From Phaeoceros laevis (Eukaryota > Anthocerotophyta > Anthocerotopsida > Notothyladales), in NCBI GenBank assembly GCA_049999765.1, contig JBNGIQ010009427.1, forward strand, positions 243,391 through 292,028: a DNA stretch of 48,638 bases, written 5' to 3'. Each line of letters starts with the position of its first letter. The first letter of the stretch is position 1. The notes under the pieces were generated by a model, which was given only the letters and a program-made list of their open reading frames with translations, was not told the origin of the DNA and did no database searches. The position numbers and the translations under genes were made by a program. Below, piece by piece: positions 44,596-48,638 of the stretch.

Positions 44596-46610
44596 TCCTG
44601 AATTACGTCCTTCTTCTGATTTCATTTTCAAGATCTGCATCCTTTTTTTGTGAAGTCATGTCCTGCACTAGCCAGTTGCAAGTATCTCATCTTGCCGGTC
44701 TGCAGCTGAAATGACAAAGGCGGCTGATCAAGTAGGCCTGCCTCCAGAGATGAACCGGTACTTGGCAAATAGTACTTTGACAAATGCTTAGTACCAGAAA
44801 CTTCATTTGAGGCAAGTATGAGTTCTGAGAAGCTTTGGTAGATTCGTTGTTTGTGCGCTGCTGCCGTTCCAAGGAGCAGGGGAGAGATGTGCGAGCCTAC
44901 GGCGTCCTATATTCTCGCTCTAGGAAGTGAGTATAGTAGGACGATCCGGGCGTCCTATACGCGCGATTTGCATTTTACCCGACCAGCTAGGACACCCCCG
45001 CTTTGGGGTGTCCTATTTGGTCGCTAAGGTAACTTCACAGATGGCAACCTCTAGCACAACGTGGCGTGAGAGGTGGCTGCTGACCTGGCGCCAGATCATG
45101 CATTTCTAGCCGGAAAGGGAAGACTACACCGCCGGGAACGCAAGGCCGGAGACTGGCTCCCCATCCCAGTACTGATCCGTGACGGACGCCATCGCTGCAG
45201 CCGTGGGAATGAGCTAGAAGAATGAGGTCGGAGGCACTTGTTCACGCTGCTGTGGTGGCCTTCGCGACCCGCGTTTAAACGTTGATGGTGGTCCGCACGG
45301 AGACGGGGAGGTGCATGAAGCTGCTGCAGCAATATGAGTGACAACCTCTATGGATGGCAATCCTTCCCACATTCCAGCCGCTGGTTTAACTACCTGACAG
45401 TCTTCTGTGGACTGACACCCAGCTGCCTGCTCAACAGCTTCAATTCCACGTTTCTAAAAAACACCGGCGACCTCCACACCTTTCACAGCCAGCCTCCAAC
45501 TATACACCTGCATATATATCTGGAGGCTGTGAAAGCTGTGGAGGTCGACGGCGACGATTCATGTTCATGGTCAGATTCGGGAGCAAGGTGTGGAAGCTGT
45601 GCAAGGCAAGGTGTGCAAGGCAAGGTGTGCAAGGCCGTTTTTCGCTCTCTGTTTGCACTGTGCTAAAACTGGATACAGCTAAGAAGGCTATTGGGTGTGG
45701 AGCGGCGAGTCCATGGCTTCACTCGCGAAGGCATTCAAAAATTCGTGCCGCGTAACAGACCATTTTCCTGACCCCGTCTGACCATTTTCCTGTCTATGTA
45801 CAATTTCTTCCTCCTTGTGCTGTGAGGCCCATCAGCTGACCAATTTGCAACTCATGATAGTTGATGGTGCCCCTGTACCAGTAGCCAGATTTCGAAGTAC
45901 CAGCACTGTTTTCCTGCACGATTCATGTAAGGCACAATGTAACGATTCAGGCAAAGCAAGGCACAAGTAGCCAGCAATGCTTACACTTAGGGGCACCACC
46001 TGATTCCCGTTCTGTCACGAGCCAGATAACAGGGCAACAGGCTGAAATAATGGTCCCAAGTAATGGTTGCTTGCATGACCTCTTACAATGACTTTTTACT
46101 TCCTTCCTGGCAGTGAAGGTGGTGCCCCTACAGAGAATATCATACTACTTGAACAGACCACTTCCAACCGGTTCGATGCAATACTGTTTCTAGGAATCAA
46201 TGCAACCTCCCAACCTGTAAGAAACAAACGAGTATAGATTAAGAAACAGACGAGCGCTCGCAGCTAGCTGAAGAATAGCCACCTGACCCAGGATACCACG
46301 CAACCCCCATGGCCGGTGACAATCCCCAGTCAACAGAACGGTACTGCACCTTGTAGTCCTGAGCATGTTGGAAAGTAAGAGCTCATGCACCACCAAGTAC
46401 TCAACCAACCAACTCCACAGATTTAAGTCGCCTGCAAGTAAACGATCGCTCAAAAGCTTCACGTCAAAAATGCTACTACAAAGCTGCTTCCTATTATTTG
46501 AAACTACTCAACAACAACACGGGCGCACAATCCGTCTGCTTGCCCCTGCTAAGGACAACAACACGATGAAGATGCAGGGTTGCGTGCCCGCTAACCTACT
46601 GCACTACTGC
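44596..46610. other. Intergenic with small inverted and tandem repeats
   Basis: No gene. At 44988-45015 a short hairpin (TAGGACACCCC ... GGGGTGTCCTA). At about 45467-45555 an imperfect hairpin whose arms both contain CCTCCACA and TTTCACAGCC. At 45591-45635 about three copies of a GGTGTGCAAGGCAA unit. Confidence 0.5.
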
Positions 46611-46619
46611 AATCTTTGC

Positions 46620-47300
46620 ATCCCAGCACCAGCAATCTTGGCCGAGTCCTTGCTGTGCATCCCCAGCAATCAGGGCATTCCAGGTCACCACATCCTTTGT
46701 GCCCATGCTTTCAAAACCTGGGTTGCACCTTCCAGTTCAGCACGTTTTGCATACATGACCACCAACCAGTTGCACACCACTACATCACCCAGCAGACCTC
46801 TTTTGACAATCTTTGAGTGCAACTCCCTGCCCTTCTGAAAGGCACCAATGGTAGCACACGCCTTCAGGAGGCAAGCAAAAGTAACATGGTTAGCCTCCTC
46901 CTTGTGCCCATAACAACAAGCGCATCTTGGCTGAGTCCTTGCTGTGCGTACCCCAGAGTCACCACATCCTGAGTCCTTGCTGTGCATACCCAGAGATACA
47001 TCTAGTGTCAGTGAGCCTGTGGAGATAACCGGAACATCTTGCCTGCCAGAGTTACGCCCCATCCGCATGACAGTGTCTTTTCCATATGCTTCCTCTATTT
47101 GGCTAATAGCTGCCTGTAACGCAATCTCTCGTAAGGAGGCACCCGTCAGGGGTAGCCTACCTCCACGCGCAAGATATGGTTCCCCAAATATGCATTCGAA
47201 GGCAATTATTGCCTCGTATAAGAAAAGTATGAAAAGTGTGGGCACTTGGGAAGATGCACGCAAATTGTTTGACAGCCTGACAGCCCGATTTGCAAGCACA
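46620..47300 (-). pseudogene. Scrambled PPR remnants with a stranded recA exon
   Basis: Minus strand, 46990 down to about 46620: PPR triplet remains, [65 protein letters not shown] and then, in another frame, [13 protein letters not shown]. It contains frameshifts and stops. Minus strand 46990-47132: a stretch reading [20 protein letters not shown] then [12 protein letters not shown], matching the start of the RecA core of plant mitochondrial RECA, ending at an intact GTATGC donor with no further RecA after it. Plus strand about 47228-47300: another PPR piece ([13 protein letters not shown] type). None can be functional. Confidence 0.75.
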
Positions 47301-48310
47301 TCAATTGTTCTAGCATATTATTGCTCACAAAGCATTTGTCAGCTTTGTGTTGTGAGGCTCTATTCAGGGCATGACTTGTCCTCTTATACAAGCTCGTTGC
47401 AGGTCACTACTGATGTCAACTACTACATAAAAGATTGCATCAAACTTCCATGTTTTTTCTACCCCACATCTTGTGTGACAATTATGATTCATCTTGAAAT
47501 TGCTTGAACTGCAAACCTTTGGTGTATGCCAAGGCTTTAAAAAAAAACATATATGACCATCTTGTAGAGCTTTGCAAGCTAAGTCAAGATATGCTAAAAG
47601 TTTCCCACTTGGCAGTGGTTGTCCATTCGTCAAAGCACAACCAAAGTTTTTCTTGGGCAGTTGGACATTACTGGCAATTTAGGAACCTCACCAAGGCTAT
47701 AACACAAATCCATAATGGCCAACTTGTAGAGATTTTCAAGGTGAGTCTGGATATGCTTAAAGTTTTCCAACATGACAGTGGGTGTAAGGGGCACAAAGTT
47801 TGACCTTGGTGTTTTCTGGTACGTTACCGAACTTCACCAAGGCTATAAATAAAATCCAATATGACCATCTTGTGGAGCAGTTTAAGATGAGTCTAGATAT
47901 ATATAAAGTTCCTTACCTTGCATTGGTTGTAAAGGCTAGAAGCAGTGACCAAGGTCTACCCAAAAAGCACACGGTGACCCACAAAAATGATTTTTTCCAC
48001 TACCCTAAGCTTGGAAGTACACCCATATGTAGACTCAGCTCGAAAATCTCTACAGCATAGACATATCCTTTTTTATTTCCCTACATTTTCAACTTCCATG
48101 TTTCTCCTCCCCAACATCTTGTGTGACAACTTTTATGATTCATCTTGAAGTTGCTCGAACTGCAAACCTTTGGTGTATGCGAAGGCTTACTTTGGAGCTG
48201 GTCAATTTTTGACATGCACTCCCAGCTAGTACTCGATGCGTTGAGTCTGAATACGCTGTTGGTTTCAGGGTTTGAGAAGGGGAAAAATGTTTTGTGGAGC
48301 CTGGAAGTCA
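47301..48310. repeat. Diverged tandem repeats, no gene
   Basis: Three diverged copies, at about 47527, 47690 and 47836, of a ~150-165-bp unit containing a (T)ATGACCATCTTGTAGAG-like block. A separate block, GCAAACCTTTGGTGTATG, appears at 47510 and again at 48161. Looks like old repeat DNA. Confidence 0.55.
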
Positions 48311-48638
48311 GTGTGGTCTGGCAGCTCAAATGCTTCAACCCCGAACAACGATGCTTTCCCTTTGTCAAACCCTAAAACCAACTCCGAAGTGGCGAGTCAG
48401 TTTCGGAAGGTCTATTTTATGGTGAAAATATATAAATTAAATATAAATGTACACTTATCGACTATCTGAGTTTCATCATTGGCTGTACAAAAATAGAACT
48501 TATGAGGTTTAGAAAAAAGCATGCTATGGACCATGAGATAGACCTTCCGAAACTGGCTGGTGACTTTGGAGAGTCTGATAAAGGGAAAGTGACATTGTTT
48601 AGGGTTGAAGCATTTGAGCTGCCAGACCACTTCCAACC
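48311..48638. repeat. Foldback (large inverted repeat), cut by window end
   Basis: Left arm about 48311-48422 and right arm about 48531-48638 are inverted copies (both read GTGGTCTGGCAGCTCAAATG and later CAGTTTCGGAAGGTCTAT on opposite strands), around a ~108-base AT-rich spacer. The right arm may run past the window. Confidence 0.85.

Overview
The window is nuclear DNA of a land plant. Genes have short introns (about 70 to 240 bp) with GT-AG borders. The proteins are plant families: pentatricopeptide-repeat (PPR) RNA-editing factors, lysine/histidine-type amino acid transporters (LHT), an MFSD5-type transporter and a 2-oxoglutarate dioxygenase. Two PPR proteins end in unusual DYW domains. One has a KPAxA-type motif and a terminal GRH. 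This resembles the DYW:KP class, which is known from hornworts, ferns and some lycophytes and is linked to U-to-C editing, so the source is probably a seed-free plant of that kind. The species itself cannot be read from the sequence. Four runs of exactly 100 N are assembly gaps.

Layout. 0.4-2.5 kb: a complete 11-exon 2-oxoglutarate/Fe(II) dioxygenase (-). 3.4-3.8 kb: a dead PPR fragment. 4.2-6.6 kb: a complete 9-exon MFSD5-like transporter (-). 7.1-9.5 kb: a PPR gene without an editing domain (+). 9.9-15.0 kb: a giant 1717-residue E-class PPR gene (-), built mostly from nine tandem ~117-residue units that each carry an extra linker. It is divergent from a 1227-residue PPR-DYW gene (+, 15.4-19.3 kb). 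19.6-29.6 kb: LHT gene A (-), a broken LHT copy B (-), a PPR-DYW gene of DYW:KP appearance (-), and LHT gene C (-). B and C are a segmental duplication flanking the PPR gene. 30.9-33.2 kb: LHT gene D (+), divergent from C. 33.3-37.1 kb: non-genic, with repeats and a perfect 41-bp-arm hairpin. 37.2-44.6 kb: three copies of an unrecognised plant family with a C-terminal Cys-pair motif; one is intact, one truncated by tandem duplication, and one gapped and frameshifted. 44.6-48.6 kb: no intact gene, but scrambled PPR remnants, a stranded recA exon and foldback repeats.

The PPR proteins are expected to act in plastids or mitochondria, where they bind transcripts and, for the E/DYW types, direct base editing. 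The LHT cluster would import amino acids at the plasma membrane. No functional link between the clusters is visible; both look like products of local duplication. Exon models were worked out by hand from reading frame, splice borders and phase, and are internally consistent. No database search was possible.
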